This document shows positions 9,889 through 19,321 of a DNA stretch of 38,360 bases, piece after piece. Numbering within the stretch: the stretch's first letter is position 1; the number at the start of each line of letters is the position of its first letter. Source of the DNA: Elusimicrobiota bacterium (GTDB lineage: Bacteria > Elusimicrobiota > Elusimicrobia > UBA1565 > UBA9628). The DNA lies in assembly GCA_013044195.1 (NCBI GenBank), contig JABEUV010000143.1, positions 1 to 38,360 on the forward strand, written 5' to 3'. Made by a program: the position numbers and the translations under genes. The notes under the pieces were generated by a model. That model had not been told where the DNA came from, did no database searches, and saw only the letters and a program-made list of their open reading frames with translations.

Positions 9889-11349
9889 ATGCCCGCGTCT
9901 CGCGTCGTCGTTGCGCTGTTCCTCTTTTTGGCCGCGGCCGTTTCCGTACACGCCCAATCTTCTCCGGAATCCTCCGACGCGGCCTTGCGCCGTCAGGTTC
10001 AAGACCTACAGAAGCGGCTGGACCAATTGGAAAAGGAGGTCGCGGCCGGCGCCGCCGGCGCGCCGCAGGTTCCCGTCTCCACGCAGGCCGCCGCGCCCGA
10101 ACCGCTGGAGTTCGCCGACTTCACCTGGCTCAACGGCAATAGCCGCGAGGGCGACACGCCCCTCGACACGAAGTACTTCACGCCCGAAGTGCTGGTGGAC
10201 GTCAGCTATGTCGAGGATTTCAACCACCCGAAGGATCATTCCATCGTGGGTTCGGCGGAGACGGGACGCAGCAACGAGTTCCAGGTCCAGCAGTTCGGTT
10301 TGGGCGGCGACTTCCATTACGACAACGTTCGGGCGCGGTTCATGACGCAGTTCGGTCTCTACTCGACGATGACGCCCAACGACGACCCGAGCGCCGCGCG
10401 CGGCCAGGGCAATCTGGCCAACGCCTACCGCTATCTGTCCGAGGCCAACGGCGGCTACCACTTCGACGTGGGCAACGGCGTCAACGTCGACGCGGGCATC
10501 TTCCTGTCCTACATCGGCCTGTTCAGCTACTACAACTCCGAGAACTGGGCCTATCAGCCTTCCTACGTGTCGGCCAACACGCCGTGGTTCTTCAACGGCG
10601 TGCGCGTGCAGACCTTTCCGACCCAGCATTGGAAGTCCGAGTTCTGGATCATCAACGGCTGGCAGTCCTACGGCATGTTCAACGAGATGCCCGGCTTCGG
10701 CACCCAGCAGCTGTGGCGTCCGAACGGACGGGTTCAGCTTCTGACCAACGACTACTGGGGCTACGACACGCTGGGCGTGCCCAGCCGCCAACGCTTCCAC
10801 AGCGACAACAGCTTGGAGGTCAAATACTACGATGACCCCGAGCGGCTCCTCGACAAGCAGGCTTTTTCCCTGACGCTCGACGCGGGCTGCGAGAGCGGCG
10901 GCGGGGTCAGCTGCAACGGCACCTCGTCGACGCCGGCGCAGCAGTTTCTCGGCTTCATGTTCTACAACCGCACCTGGTTCGACCACGACCTGTTCGGCTT
11001 GACCTTCGGCGGCGGCGGCATCACCAATCCCGGGCGCTACCTGGTGCTGGAGCCGCAGATCAACGGTGCTTCGGCGGCGACCGGCTCGCCTTATTTCACG
11101 GAGAACCCCGGTCAGCAGTTCCGCGCCTGGGACGCGTCGGCCACCTTCGACTACATGCCCAACCGCTTCCTGACCTGGCGCGTGGAGTTCGACCACCGCG
11201 AGTCCAACGTGCCTTACTTCTCCGGTCCCGGCGGCATCACGCCGCCCGGCGGCAACACGGGCGCACCCGGCTCCTTTGTGTCCGGTTGGACGCCGGACCT
11301 AAGCAAGCGGGAAAACCGGATCAACTTGGCGATGCTCATCCATCTTTGA
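9889..11349 (+). CDS. Outer-membrane beta-barrel porin (BBP2-like)
   Basis: 486 residues from ATG 9889, where a signal peptide begins (MPASRVVVALFLFLAAAVSVHA). A short coiled coil follows (RRQVQDLQKRLDQLEKEVAA), as in several porins with a periplasmic trimer stalk. The remainder alternates aromatic and polar residues in strands with glycine/aspartate turns (FQVQQFGLGGDFHYD, GIFLSYIGLFSYYNSENWA, WRVEFDHRESNVPYF) and ends near a strand, MLIHL. It resembles the putative beta-barrel porin-2 family. As the first gene after a c-di-AMP riboswitch and directly before kdpFABC, it probably lets potassium or another small solute cross the outer membrane for Kdp (inference). An ATG 69 bp upstream is rejected because it lies inside the riboswitch platform. 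Confidence 0.8.
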   Translation: MPASRVVVALFLFLAAAVSVHAQSSPESSDAALRRQVQDLQKRLDQLEKEVAAGAAGAPQVPVSTQAAAPEPLEFADFTWLNGNSREGDTPLDTKYFTPEVLVDVSYVEDFNHPKDHSIVGSAETGRSNEFQVQQFGLGGDFHYDNVRARFMTQFGLYSTMTPNDDPSAARGQGNLANAYRYLSEANGGYHFDVGNGVNVDAGIFLSYIGLFSYYNSENWAYQPSYVSANTPWFFNGVRVQTFPTQHWKSEFWIINGWQSYGMFNEMPGFGTQQLWRPNGRVQLLTNDYWGYDTLGVPSRQRFHSDNSLEVKYYDDPERLLDKQAFSLTLDAGCESGGGVSCNGTSSTPAQQFLGFMFYNRTWFDHDLFGLTFGGGGITNPGRYLVLEPQINGASAATGSPYFTENPGQQFRAWDASATFDYMPNRFLTWRVEFDHRESNVPYFSGPGGITPPGGNTGAPGSFVSGWTPDLSKRENRINLAMLIHL

Positions 11350-11374
11350 GCGCGGCGGACCCAGGGAGACTATC

Positions 11375-11458
11375 ATGCAGGACGCGATTTATCTGGGAAT
11401 GATCGTGGGCGTGCTCGCGCTGTGCGAGCTGTATGTGCGCTTTCTGTCGAGGCTATAA
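11375..11458 (+). CDS. Small membrane peptide preceding kdpF
   Basis: 27 codons, ATG preceded by a good ribosome site (CAGGGAGAC) about 6 nt away. The product is a single hydrophobic helix (LGMIVGVLALCELYV) with a charged end, RFLSRL. It ends 1 nt before the start of the KdpF peptide, so the two are almost certainly cotranslated. It resembles small helices I have seen near kdpF in other phyla, but I cannot name a family. It may be an extra KdpF-like stabiliser of the Kdp complex. Too short for most gene finders. Confidence 0.6.
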   Translation: MQDAIYLGMIVGVLALCELYVRFLSRL

Positions 11459-11459
11459 C

Positions 11460-11543
11460 ATGACCGACATCGTCCTGGCCGTCGTCTCGTGCGGTCTGAT
11501 CGCGTACCTGTTCGCGGCCATGCTCTGGCCCGAGCGCTTCTAA
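11460..11543 (+). CDS. kdpF: KdpF, small subunit of the Kdp potassium pump
   Basis: 27 codons encoding one membrane helix with the typical KdpF ending YLFAAMLWPERF (KdpF proteins usually end in YLxxALLxPExF). KdpF sits between KdpA and KdpB and stabilises the complex in the inner membrane. It begins 1 nt after the stop of the preceding 27-residue peptide and lies 16 bp before kdpA, as expected for kdpFABC. Confidence 0.85.
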   Translation: MTDIVLAVVSCGLIAYLFAAMLWPERF

Positions 11544-11559
11544 GATTGGGAGAATCTCG

Positions 11560-13287
11560 ATGACTGGGCTGAGTTTTTTGCAGTTCGTGTTGATCTTCGG
11601 CACCCTTCTGCTGACTACGAAGCCGTTAGGCGCCTACATGAAGAAGGTGTTCGGTGGCGAGCGCACCGTCCTGACGCCCGTCGTTGGGGCGCTGGAGAGT
11701 TGGATCTACCGCCTGTCCGGGATCGATCCGGGCGAGGAGATGAACTGGCGGCGCTACTGCGCGAGCGTGCTCGCGTTCAGCGCCGCGGGAGCCGTCATTC
11801 TTTACGTCCAACTGCGCTTCCAACAGTATTTGGGCCTCGACCGCGCGGGCGCTTCCGGCATCGATCCGGCGCTCGCGTTCAACACGGCCGTGAGCTTTAT
11901 GACGAACACGAACTGGCAGGCCTACTCCGGCGAGACCGCGATGACGTACGTCTCGCAGATGACGGGGCTCGCCTACCACAACTTCGTGTCGGCCGCGGCG
12001 GGCATCGCGGTCGCGGTCGCGGTCATGCGCGGATTCACGCGCGCGTCGTCGTCGACGCTCGGCAATTTCTGGGCCGATCTCGTGCGCGGCTGTCTATTTC
12101 TGCTCCTGCCGTTGTCGATCGCGGGCGGCCTCTTTCTCGTCTCGCAGGGCGTGATCCAGAACTTCAAGCCTTACGTGAAGGCGCGGACGCTCGTCGGCGC
12201 GGAGCAGACGCTCCCGATGGGGCCCGTCGCGTCGCAGGAGATCATTAAGCAGGTCGGCACCAACGGCGGCGGCTTTTTCGGCGCGAACTCCGCGCATCCG
12301 TTCGAAAACCCCACGCCGTTGACGAACTACGTCGCCATGCTCGCGATCTTCTTGATTCCGGCCGCGCTCACGTACCAGTTCGGCCTGATGGCCGGCGACA
12401 CGCGCCAGGGCTGGGCGATCTTCGCCTGCATGTCCGTGTTGTTCTTTGCCGGTTTCCTGGCGGCGAATTATTACGAGCAGAAGGGCAATCCCATCCTCGC
12501 CGCACACGGCGCCGATCAGGCCCAGAGCGCGAACTCGTCCGGCGGCAACATGGAGGGCAAGGAGGTTCGCTTTGGGATCGCGTCGAGCGCGCTGTTCGCG
12601 ACGATGACGACCGACGCATCCTGCGGAGCGGTCAACGCCCAGCACGACAGCTTCACGCCTCTGGGCGGGTTGGTGCCGCTGTTCAACCTGATGCTCGGCG
12701 AGGTGATCTTCGGCGGCGTCGGTTCGGGCTTCTACGGGATGATCCTGCTGGTCGTCGTCACGGTGTTCATCGCGGGCCTGATGGTCGGCCGCACGCCCGA
12801 ATACCTGGGCAAGAAGATCGAGGCGCGCGACATGAAATACGCGACGCTCGGCATCTTGATTCCGTCCTTCGTGATCCTGGGCCTGGCCGCCTGGGCGGCC
12901 GTGCGCCCGTCCGCGCTGATGAATCTGGGCAATGCGGGACCGCACGGGCTCTCCGAAATCCTTTATGCGTACAGCTCCGCCGTCGGCAATAACGGCTCGG
13001 CGTTCGGGGGCCTCAGCGCCGACAACTGGTTCTTCAACAACACGACCGGCTGGGCGATGCTGCTTGGGCGTTTCTTCATCATCGTGCCGGTGCTGGCGCT
13101 CGCGGGCTCGCTGGCTGGCAAGAAGCGCGCGCCGGAGTCGCTGGGAACATTCCCCACGCACACGCCTCTGTTCGTCGCCTTGCTGGCCTCGGTGACGATC
13201 ATCGTCGCGGGGCTCACGCATTTCCCGGCCCTGTCGCTCGGTCCCATCATCGAGCACCTCCTGATGCTGTCCGGCAAGCTGTACTAA
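11560..13287 (+). CDS. kdpA: KdpA, potassium-translocating channel subunit
   Basis: 575 residues, close to the usual length of about 560. KdpA is related to SKT-type potassium channels and has four pore loops. All four are visible: [55 protein letters not shown] and [14 protein letters not shown]. It selects K+ with micromolar affinity at the periplasmic side and passes it to KdpB. The start ATG has GGGAG about 6 nt upstream. It is followed after 4 nt by kdpB. No defect is visible. The unit is probably repressed by c-di-AMP through the upstream riboswitch. Confidence 0.97.
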   Translation: MTGLSFLQFVLIFGTLLLTTKPLGAYMKKVFGGERTVLTPVVGALESWIYRLSGIDPGEEMNWRRYCASVLAFSAAGAVILYVQLRFQQYLGLDRAGASGIDPALAFNTAVSFMTNTNWQAYSGETAMTYVSQMTGLAYHNFVSAAAGIAVAVAVMRGFTRASSSTLGNFWADLVRGCLFLLLPLSIAGGLFLVSQGVIQNFKPYVKARTLVGAEQTLPMGPVASQEIIKQVGTNGGGFFGANSAHPFENPTPLTNYVAMLAIFLIPAALTYQFGLMAGDTRQGWAIFACMSVLFFAGFLAANYYEQKGNPILAAHGADQAQSANSSGGNMEGKEVRFGIASSALFATMTTDASCGAVNAQHDSFTPLGGLVPLFNLMLGEVIFGGVGSGFYGMILLVVVTVFIAGLMVGRTPEYLGKKIEARDMKYATLGILIPSFVILGLAAWAAVRPSALMNLGNAGPHGLSEILYAYSSAVGNNGSAFGGLSADNWFFNNTTGWAMLLGRFFIIVPVLALAGSLAGKKRAPESLGTFPTHTPLFVALLASVTIIVAGLTHFPALSLGPIIEHLLMLSGKLY

Positions 13288-13291
13288 AACC

Positions 13292-15328
13292 ATGGACAAT
13301 TCCCCGAAGCGCCGCGCCGCCGCCGATCTCTGGCAGGGTCCGATCGTCAAGACTGCCCTCGTCGATTCGTTCAAGAAGCTGGACCCGCGCCATCTTGCGA
13401 AGAACCCGGTCATGTTCGTCGTCGAGGTCGGCTCACTCGTCACGACGTGGTTCTGGATCGCCGGCCTGAGGGGCGGGGACCCGGAGACCGGCTTCGCCGG
13501 GCAGATCACGCTATGGCTGTGGTTTACAGTGCTGTTCGCCAACTTCGCCGAGGCGATGGCCGAGGGCCGCGGCAAGGCCCAGGCTGACTCTCTGCGCAAG
13601 ACGAAGACGGAGACTGTCGCCAAACGCTTGGTCGGGGGCGGTAAAACGGAAATCGTCAGCGCGGCCGAACTGCGCAAAGGCGACGTCGTGCTCGCCGAGG
13701 CCGGCGACGTCATTCCGGCCGACGGCGAGGTCGTCGAGGGCATCGCCTCGGTCGACGAGTCGGCCGTCACCGGCGAGTCCGCCCCCGTGATCCGAGAGAG
13801 CGGCGGCGATCGGTCGTCGGTCACCGGCGGCACGAAAATCAATTCGGACTGGATCAAGATTCGCGTGACCGCGAACCCCGGCGAGGGCTTCCTCGACAAG
13901 ATGATCTCGCTCGTCGAGGGCGCGCAGCGCCAGAAGACGCCCAACGAGATCGCGTTGAACATCCTTCTTGCGGGCCTGACGTTGATCTTCATCGTCGTGC
14001 TGATGAGCCTCCAGGCCTTCGCGATCTACTCGGGCGGGCCGGTGTCCGTCGTCACGCTCGTCGCCCTGCTCGTCTGCCTGATACCGACGACGATCGGCGG
14101 CCTGCTGTCGGCCATCGGAATCGCGGGCATCGACCGCCTGATGCAGAGCAACGTGCTGGCGATGTCGGGCCGCGCGGTCGAGGCCGCCGGGGACGTCGAC
14201 TGCCTCCTCCTTGATAAGACCGGCACCATCACGCTCGGCAACCGCATGGCGACGGAGTTCATCCCCGCTCCGGGCGTCACTTTGGAGGAACTGGCTCTTG
14301 ACGCCCAGCTTTCCAGCCTCAGCGACGAGACGCCGGAGGGCCGCTCGATCGTCGTGCTCGCCAAGCGGTTTGTTCCGAAGCCGACGAATATTCAGGATCG
14401 AGGGATGATCTTCGTTCCGTTCACCGCGCAGACGCGCCTGTCCGGCGTGAATGTCGGCGACGTCTCGATCCGCAAGGGCGCGGTCGACGCGGTCGCGGGC
14501 CTGGTGGACCGGATGCCGCCGGAATTGACCGCGGCCGTCGAGAAGATCGCTCGTTCCGGCGGTACGCCGCTTGCGGTCGCGCGCGACGGCAGGGCGCGCG
14601 GCGTGATCCACCTCAAGGACGTGGTCAAGGGCGGCATCCGTCGGCGCTTCGAGCAGCTGCGCGCCATGGGCATCCGCACGGTGATGATTACCGGCGACAA
14701 CCCGCTGACTGCGGCCGCGATCGCCGCGGAGTCCGGCGTCGACGACTTTCTTGCGCAAGCCACGCCGGAGAAGAAGCTGTCGCTGATCCGCCAGGAGCAG
14801 TCCAAGGGACGTCTTGTCGCGATGGTCGGCGACGGCACCAACGACGCGCCGTCGCTGGCGCAGGCCGACGTGGGCGTCGCGATGAACACCGGCACCATGG
14901 CCGCGAAGGAAGCCGGCAACATGGTCGATCTCGACTCGAATCCGACGAAGCTCATCGAGATCGTCGAGGTCGGCAAGCAGCTGCTGATGACGCGCGGGGC
15001 GCTGACCACCTTCAGCGTCGCCAACGACGTTTCGAAGTATTTCGCCATCATCCCCGCGATGTTCATGGGGCTGTTCCCGGAGATCGCCGCGCTCAATGTG
15101 ATGCGCCTGCACTCCCCGCACTCGGCGATCCTGGCCTCGGTGATCTTCAACGCCTTGATCATCGTCGTCCTGATCCCGCTAGCGCTGCGCGGCGTCAAAT
15201 ACCGGGCCTGGGGGGCGCACGCGGTGTTGCGCTACAACGCGCTTGTCTACGGCGTCGGCGGACTGATCGCGCCGTTCATCGGCATCAAGCTGATCGACAT
15301 GCTTCTCGTCGCGGCTCATCTGGGATAG
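13292..15328 (+). CDS. kdpB: KdpB, P-type ATPase subunit of the Kdp pump
   Basis: 678 residues, normal for the family. Actuator motif TGES at 160-163 (Ser163 matches the inhibitory phosphorylation site Ser162 of E. coli). Phosphorylation motif DKTGTIT with Asp308, [13 protein letters not shown], and [18 protein letters not shown] in the P domain are all present. Membrane helix 5 carries NDVSK, Asp579 and Lys582, matching the coupling dipole Asp583/Lys586 of E. coli. It hydrolyses ATP to drive K+ import with KdpA and KdpC in the inner membrane. Starts 4 nt after kdpA and ends 3 nt before kdpC. A degenerate paralogue lies at 19322-21064. Confidence 0.97.
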   Translation: MDNSPKRRAAADLWQGPIVKTALVDSFKKLDPRHLAKNPVMFVVEVGSLVTTWFWIAGLRGGDPETGFAGQITLWLWFTVLFANFAEAMAEGRGKAQADSLRKTKTETVAKRLVGGGKTEIVSAAELRKGDVVLAEAGDVIPADGEVVEGIASVDESAVTGESAPVIRESGGDRSSVTGGTKINSDWIKIRVTANPGEGFLDKMISLVEGAQRQKTPNEIALNILLAGLTLIFIVVLMSLQAFAIYSGGPVSVVTLVALLVCLIPTTIGGLLSAIGIAGIDRLMQSNVLAMSGRAVEAAGDVDCLLLDKTGTITLGNRMATEFIPAPGVTLEELALDAQLSSLSDETPEGRSIVVLAKRFVPKPTNIQDRGMIFVPFTAQTRLSGVNVGDVSIRKGAVDAVAGLVDRMPPELTAAVEKIARSGGTPLAVARDGRARGVIHLKDVVKGGIRRRFEQLRAMGIRTVMITGDNPLTAAAIAAESGVDDFLAQATPEKKLSLIRQEQSKGRLVAMVGDGTNDAPSLAQADVGVAMNTGTMAAKEAGNMVDLDSNPTKLIEIVEVGKQLLMTRGALTTFSVANDVSKYFAIIPAMFMGLFPEIAALNVMRLHSPHSAILASVIFNALIIVVLIPLALRGVKYRAWGAHAVLRYNALVYGVGGLIAPFIGIKLIDMLLVAAHLG

Positions 15329-15331
15329 AAC

Positions 15332-15907
15332 ATGAAACTCTTCAAGCAGTCGTTTTTGATGAACATCTGGCTGACGATTCTCCTGGGACTTGCCTATCCC
15401 GTCCTCATGACGGTCTTGGCTCAGGTCCTATTCCCGCGCCGCGCGAACGGGAGCCTCATCATGCATGGAGGAAAAGTCGTCGGCTCGGAGTTGATCGGTC
15501 AGGCGTTCGCCGCTCCGAAGTACTTCCACGGCCGTCCCTCGGCCGCCGGAAGCGGCTACGACGGCTTGCAGTCGGGCGGTTCGAACCTGGGCCCGACCAG
15601 CAAGGCGTTGATGGCGCGCGTGGATGGCGACGTCGCGCGCGAGCGCAAGGCGGAGGGTCGTGCCGACCCCGTTCCGGTCGACCTTGTCACCGCGTCCGGT
15701 TCGGGCCTCGACCCGGATATCAGCCCGTCGGCCGCGCTGTGGCAGATACCGACCGTCGCGAAGGCCCGCGGCCTGGACGAATCCGCCGTGCGCGCTCTTG
15801 TCGAGAAATACACCGTGGGACGCACGTTCGGCCTTTTGGGCGAGCCGCGCGTCAATGTGCTGAAACTCAACCTCGCGCTCGACGCTTCGACGGCGAGGGC
15901 CCCTTGA
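15332..15907 (+). CDS. kdpC: KdpC, accessory subunit of the Kdp pump
   Basis: 191 residues, as usual. One N-terminal membrane helix ([21 protein letters not shown]) is followed by a soluble domain with the family blocks [46 protein letters not shown] and [10 protein letters not shown]. KdpC bridges KdpA and KdpB and raises apparent ATP affinity. It is the last gene of the canonical kdpFABC block; phosphoglucomutase follows after 105 bp. Confidence 0.96.
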   Translation: MKLFKQSFLMNIWLTILLGLAYPVLMTVLAQVLFPRRANGSLIMHGGKVVGSELIGQAFAAPKYFHGRPSAAGSGYDGLQSGGSNLGPTSKALMARVDGDVARERKAEGRADPVPVDLVTASGSGLDPDISPSAALWQIPTVAKARGLDESAVRALVEKYTVGRTFGLLGEPRVNVLKLNLALDASTARAP

Positions 15908-15936
15908 GCCGCGCGGCGACGGGAGCGCTACTGGCA

Positions 15937-15966
15937 CCCGGCCGATGATCGAAGACGGCGGCCGGG
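15937..15966 (+). repeat. Perfect hairpin between kdpC and pgm
   Basis: CCCGGCCG (15937-15944) and CGGCCGGG (15959-15966) form an 8-bp stem with a 14-nt loop in the 105-bp gap after kdpC. No T-run follows, so it is not a standard intrinsic terminator. It may act as an mRNA 3' stabiliser or processing site separating kdpFABC from the genes after it. Confidence 0.45.
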
Positions 15967-16012
15967 ACGCATCTGGATTGCGCTCCGCGTCTTAATCATG
16001 CGATAACGAGTC

Positions 16013-17656
16013 ATGAGCATTCATCCGAACGCCGGGCAGAAGCCCGCGACGTCCCAGCTTATCGATGTCCAAAAGTTGATCGCGGCGTATTTCGACCGCA
16101 CGCCGGATCCGTCCGTCGCCGCCGAGCGCGTCTCCTTCGGCACGTCGGGTCATCGCGGCAGCGCGCTGCGTGGGTCCTTCAACGAGGCGCACATCGTCGC
16201 GATCACCGAGGCGATCTGCCGCTACCGCAAGAAAGAAGGCACGGACGGTCCGCTCTTTCTGGCGCGCGACACTCACGCGCTTTCCGCGCCCGCGCAGACC
16301 ACCGCGCTGGAGGTTCTGGCCGCGCGCGGCGTGGAGGTGAGAATCGACGCGGCCGACGGCTACACGCCGACGCCGGTCCTGTCCCATGCGATCCTGACGT
16401 ATAACAAGGGTCGCAAGACCGGTTTGGCCGACGGCATCGTGATCACGCCGTCGCACAATCCGCCGGAGGACGGCGGATTTAAATACAACCCGACCGACGG
16501 CGGACCGGCGGACACCGGCGCGACGAAGTGGATCGAGGCGGAGGCCAACCGACTATTGGAGTCGAAGCTTGCGGGTGTGGCGCGGCTGACGCCGGACAAG
16601 GCGCTCAAGTCCGCGACGACGCGGCGTCACGACTATCTGACGGCCTACGTCGACGATCTGGGTTCGGCCATCGACTTCGCGCCGCTGGCCGGCTCGGGCT
16701 TGAAGCTGGCGGTCGATCCGTTGGGCGGGGCGGGTGTGGCGTATTGGCCGCGCATCGCCGAGCGCTGGGGGCTTCCTCTGGAAGTCTTGAGCACGACGGT
16801 GGACCCGACGTTCCGGTTCATGTCGTTGGACTGGGATGGCAAAATCCGCATGGACTGCTCGTCGCGTTATGCGATGGCGGGCCTCATCGCGCACGCGGAC
16901 CGCTACAATGTGGTCCTGGCCTGCGACACCGACCACGACCGTCACGGCATCGTCGCGCGCGGCACGGGCCTGCTCAACCCGAACCATTATCTGTCCGTCG
17001 CGATCGACTATCTGTTTCGCCGTCGCGACGGCTGGAGCGCGCGCGCCGGGGTGGGCAAGACCATGGTGTCGAGCGCGATGATCGACCGCGTGGCCGCCGG
17101 CCTGGGCCGGACGCTCTACCAGGTTCCCGTCGGCTTCAAATGGTTCGTGCCGGGGTTGATCGACGGCTCGCTGGGCTTCGGCGGCGAAGAAAGCGCGGGC
17201 GCGTCCTTCCTGCGCCGCGACGGCTCCGTGTGGACCACGGACAAGGATGGAATCGTCCTGTGCCTGCTGGCCGCGGAGATGACGGCGCGCGAGGGAAAAA
17301 ACCCCGGAGAGCTTTACCGCGGCTTGACCGCCCGCTTCGGCGATCCCGTCTACGAGCGCGTGGACGCTCCGGCCACGCCCGCGCTGAAGTCCGCGCTACT
17401 CAAGCTCTCGCCCGAGGCGCTGGGGGCCACGGAGCTGGCCGGCGAGAAAATCTCGGCGGCGCTGACGAAGGCGCCCGGCAACGGCGCGGCCCTGGGCGGC
17501 CTCAAGGTGGAGACGGCCGGCGGTTGGTTTGCCGCGCGCCCGTCCGGCACCGAGGACGTCTATAAAATATACGCGGAGAGCTTCCGCGGCGCCGACCATC
17601 TGCGCCGCATTCAAGACGAAGCGCGCGCCTTGATCGCGGGGTTGCGGGCGGACTGA
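16013..17656 (+). CDS. pgm: Phosphoglucomutase (alpha-D-glucose phosphate-specific)
   Basis: 547 residues, the size of E. coli Pgm (546). It interconverts glucose-1-phosphate and glucose-6-phosphate through a phosphoserine. The active site TPSHNPPEDGGFKYNP is present with Ser147. The metal loop DTDHDRHG, substrate loop GEESAGASF and C-terminal phosphate-binding RPSGTEDVYKIYAE are intact. N-terminal FGTSGHRGSALRGSFNE is typical. It lies between kdpC and a KdpD-EIIA fusion on the same strand, only 23 bp before the latter, an unexpected place for a central-carbon enzyme. The pgm gap contains a hairpin; I see no convincing separate promoter. Confidence 0.95.
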   Translation: MSIHPNAGQKPATSQLIDVQKLIAAYFDRTPDPSVAAERVSFGTSGHRGSALRGSFNEAHIVAITEAICRYRKKEGTDGPLFLARDTHALSAPAQTTALEVLAARGVEVRIDAADGYTPTPVLSHAILTYNKGRKTGLADGIVITPSHNPPEDGGFKYNPTDGGPADTGATKWIEAEANRLLESKLAGVARLTPDKALKSATTRRHDYLTAYVDDLGSAIDFAPLAGSGLKLAVDPLGGAGVAYWPRIAERWGLPLEVLSTTVDPTFRFMSLDWDGKIRMDCSSRYAMAGLIAHADRYNVVLACDTDHDRHGIVARGTGLLNPNHYLSVAIDYLFRRRDGWSARAGVGKTMVSSAMIDRVAAGLGRTLYQVPVGFKWFVPGLIDGSLGFGGEESAGASFLRRDGSVWTTDKDGIVLCLLAAEMTAREGKNPGELYRGLTARFGDPVYERVDAPATPALKSALLKLSPEALGATELAGEKISAALTKAPGNGAALGGLKVETAGGWFAARPSGTEDVYKIYAESFRGADHLRRIQDEARALIAGLRAD

Positions 17657-17679
17657 AGCGCTGTTACACTGACTCCGCG

Positions 17680-19317
17680 ATGAGCGTTCTGAGCGTCGAG
17701 GAGTTGATCTCCAACCTTAAGTATTCGAAGGAGAGCCCGCTGCGCGTCTACCTGGGCGCGGCGGCCGGGGTCGGCAAGACGTTTCGAATGCTCCAGGACG
17801 GCAATCTTCTGCGCTCGCGCGGTGTCGACGTCGTCATCGGCTATCTGGAGCCGCACGATCGCCCTGAAACCGCCGCTCAAGTGCGGGATGTTCCCGAACT
17901 TCCTCGAAAAAAAGTCTCCTACAAAGGGGTGACGGTCGAGGAAATGGACCTGGACGCCCTGCTGGCGCGCAAACCCCAGGTCGCTTTGATCGATGAGTTG
18001 GCGCACACGAACGCCCCCGGCTCCAAGAACGCCAAGCGCTGGCAGGACGTCGAGACCTTGCTGGCCGCGGGCATCGCCGTGTTCTGCACGGTAAACGTCC
18101 AGCACATAGAGAGCGTCGGCGACATCGTCGAGAAGTCTTCCGGGATCTCCGTGCAGGAGCGCGTGCCGGACTCTTTTTTCCGTCTGGCCAAGGAAATGGT
18201 CATAGTCGACGTCAGCGTCGACGAACTGATTGGACGCCTAAAGGACGGAAAAATCTACCGAGCCGACAAGGTTGAGCGCGCGCTGGAAAGTTTTTTCACG
18301 CGCGGCAATCTTTCGACCCTGCGGGAGCTGGCGCTGCGCGAGCTGGCCGACGACGTGGAGCAGAAAGGCAAAGAGGACCGCGAGCGCGACACGCGCGGCG
18401 GCGCCAGCTCCTCGCTGAAGATGCTGCTGGCGCTCAGCGGCAACCCGGAGGCGAAGCGCCTTCTGCGCATCGGCGCGCGGCTGGCGGGGCGCCGCGATGC
18501 CAAGTGGTACGCGGTTGCCGTCAAGGCGCCGGATGCGACGCCGGCGGACGCGGGCATCGGCGGCGAGCTTGAGAAAAATATGCGTTTCGCTCGGGAGTTG
18601 GGCGCCCAGGTCGTCGAGCTAAAAGGGCGGCGCGTGGCCGACGCGCTGATCGACTTCGCCGCAAGGGAGGGCGCGACCGAGATCGTCATCGGCACGTCCG
18701 CCCGGGGCTGGTGGGATCGACTCTGGCGCGGCTCGATCGCCGAGCAATTGATGCGCAAGGCGCCGCATCTGGCCCTGCACGTGATTCCGGTCGGGCGCGA
18801 CGCGGAGGAGCCGGCCGCGGCCAGGACGTACGCGCCCGGAGCGTTTCTCCTGTCGAACTACTTGCCGGCCGAACGCGTTCTAGCGGGACTTCGCGGCGTC
18901 GAGACGATCGAGCAGGCGATTGCGATGTTGGTCGATCATCTCGCGCAGGTCAACCCGGATTTGCGCGATAACCGGCGCGTCTTTTTGGACGCGGTACTCC
19001 AGCGCGAGCGTCTCGACAGCACGTTCCTGGACACGGGCATCGCCATTCCTCACGCTTCGAGCGTCGAGGGCATCGTCGACGTGGAGGCCGTGCTTGGCCT
19101 CTTTCCCGAAGGGCTCTCCGCCGGCCCGGATAAACGAAAGGCGTTCCTGGTACTTCTTTTCCTGTCGCCGCTCGTGGGTCGTTCTCTGCACATGAAGTTC
19201 CTTCAGCGCATCGCGCGGGTGTTCGGCGACGAGACGACGGTGCGGGAGATCGCTTTCTGTAAGACGGGCGCGGACGCGCATGAGCGCTTGAGAGCCGTCG
19301 AGTCCGGACTGCGTTGA
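17680..19317 (+). CDS. KdpD sensor/USP fragment fused to PTS EIIA domain
   Basis: 545 residues. Residues 20-225 are the KdpD N-terminal domain: Walker A GAAAGVGKT (26-34), GYLEPHDRPET, the block ALIDELAHTNAPGSKNAKRWQDVE and FCTVNVQHIES. Residues 245-390 are a universal-stress-protein domain (VIGTSARGWWDRLWRGSIAEQLMRKAPH). The KdpD membrane helices, GAF and histidine-kinase domains are absent. Residues 395-545 are instead a PTS EIIA (type 2/Ntr) domain with LDTGIAIPHASS; His458 matches the phosphorylated His. E. coli PtsN (EIIA-Ntr) is known to bind KdpD, so this fusion may hard-wire that contact. No kdpE is in the window. A dead KdpB paralogue follows after 4 nt. Confidence 0.9.
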   Translation: MSVLSVEELISNLKYSKESPLRVYLGAAAGVGKTFRMLQDGNLLRSRGVDVVIGYLEPHDRPETAAQVRDVPELPRKKVSYKGVTVEEMDLDALLARKPQVALIDELAHTNAPGSKNAKRWQDVETLLAAGIAVFCTVNVQHIESVGDIVEKSSGISVQERVPDSFFRLAKEMVIVDVSVDELIGRLKDGKIYRADKVERALESFFTRGNLSTLRELALRELADDVEQKGKEDRERDTRGGASSSLKMLLALSGNPEAKRLLRIGARLAGRRDAKWYAVAVKAPDATPADAGIGGELEKNMRFARELGAQVVELKGRRVADALIDFAAREGATEIVIGTSARGWWDRLWRGSIAEQLMRKAPHLALHVIPVGRDAEEPAAARTYAPGAFLLSNYLPAERVLAGLRGVETIEQAIAMLVDHLAQVNPDLRDNRRVFLDAVLQRERLDSTFLDTGIAIPHASSVEGIVDVEAVLGLFPEGLSAGPDKRKAFLVLLFLSPLVGRSLHMKFLQRIARVFGDETTVREIAFCKTGADAHERLRAVESGLR

Positions 19318-19321
19318 ACGC

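Noticed and set aside
12094-13992. 632-codon open frame antisense to kdpA/kdpB
   Set aside because: It spans two well-recognised genes and has no recognisable motif or signal.
13511-15121. 536-codon open frame antisense to kdpB
   Set aside because: KdpB is unmistakable on the plus strand; the antisense product has a compositional bias (Arg, Asp, His) typical of shadow frames.
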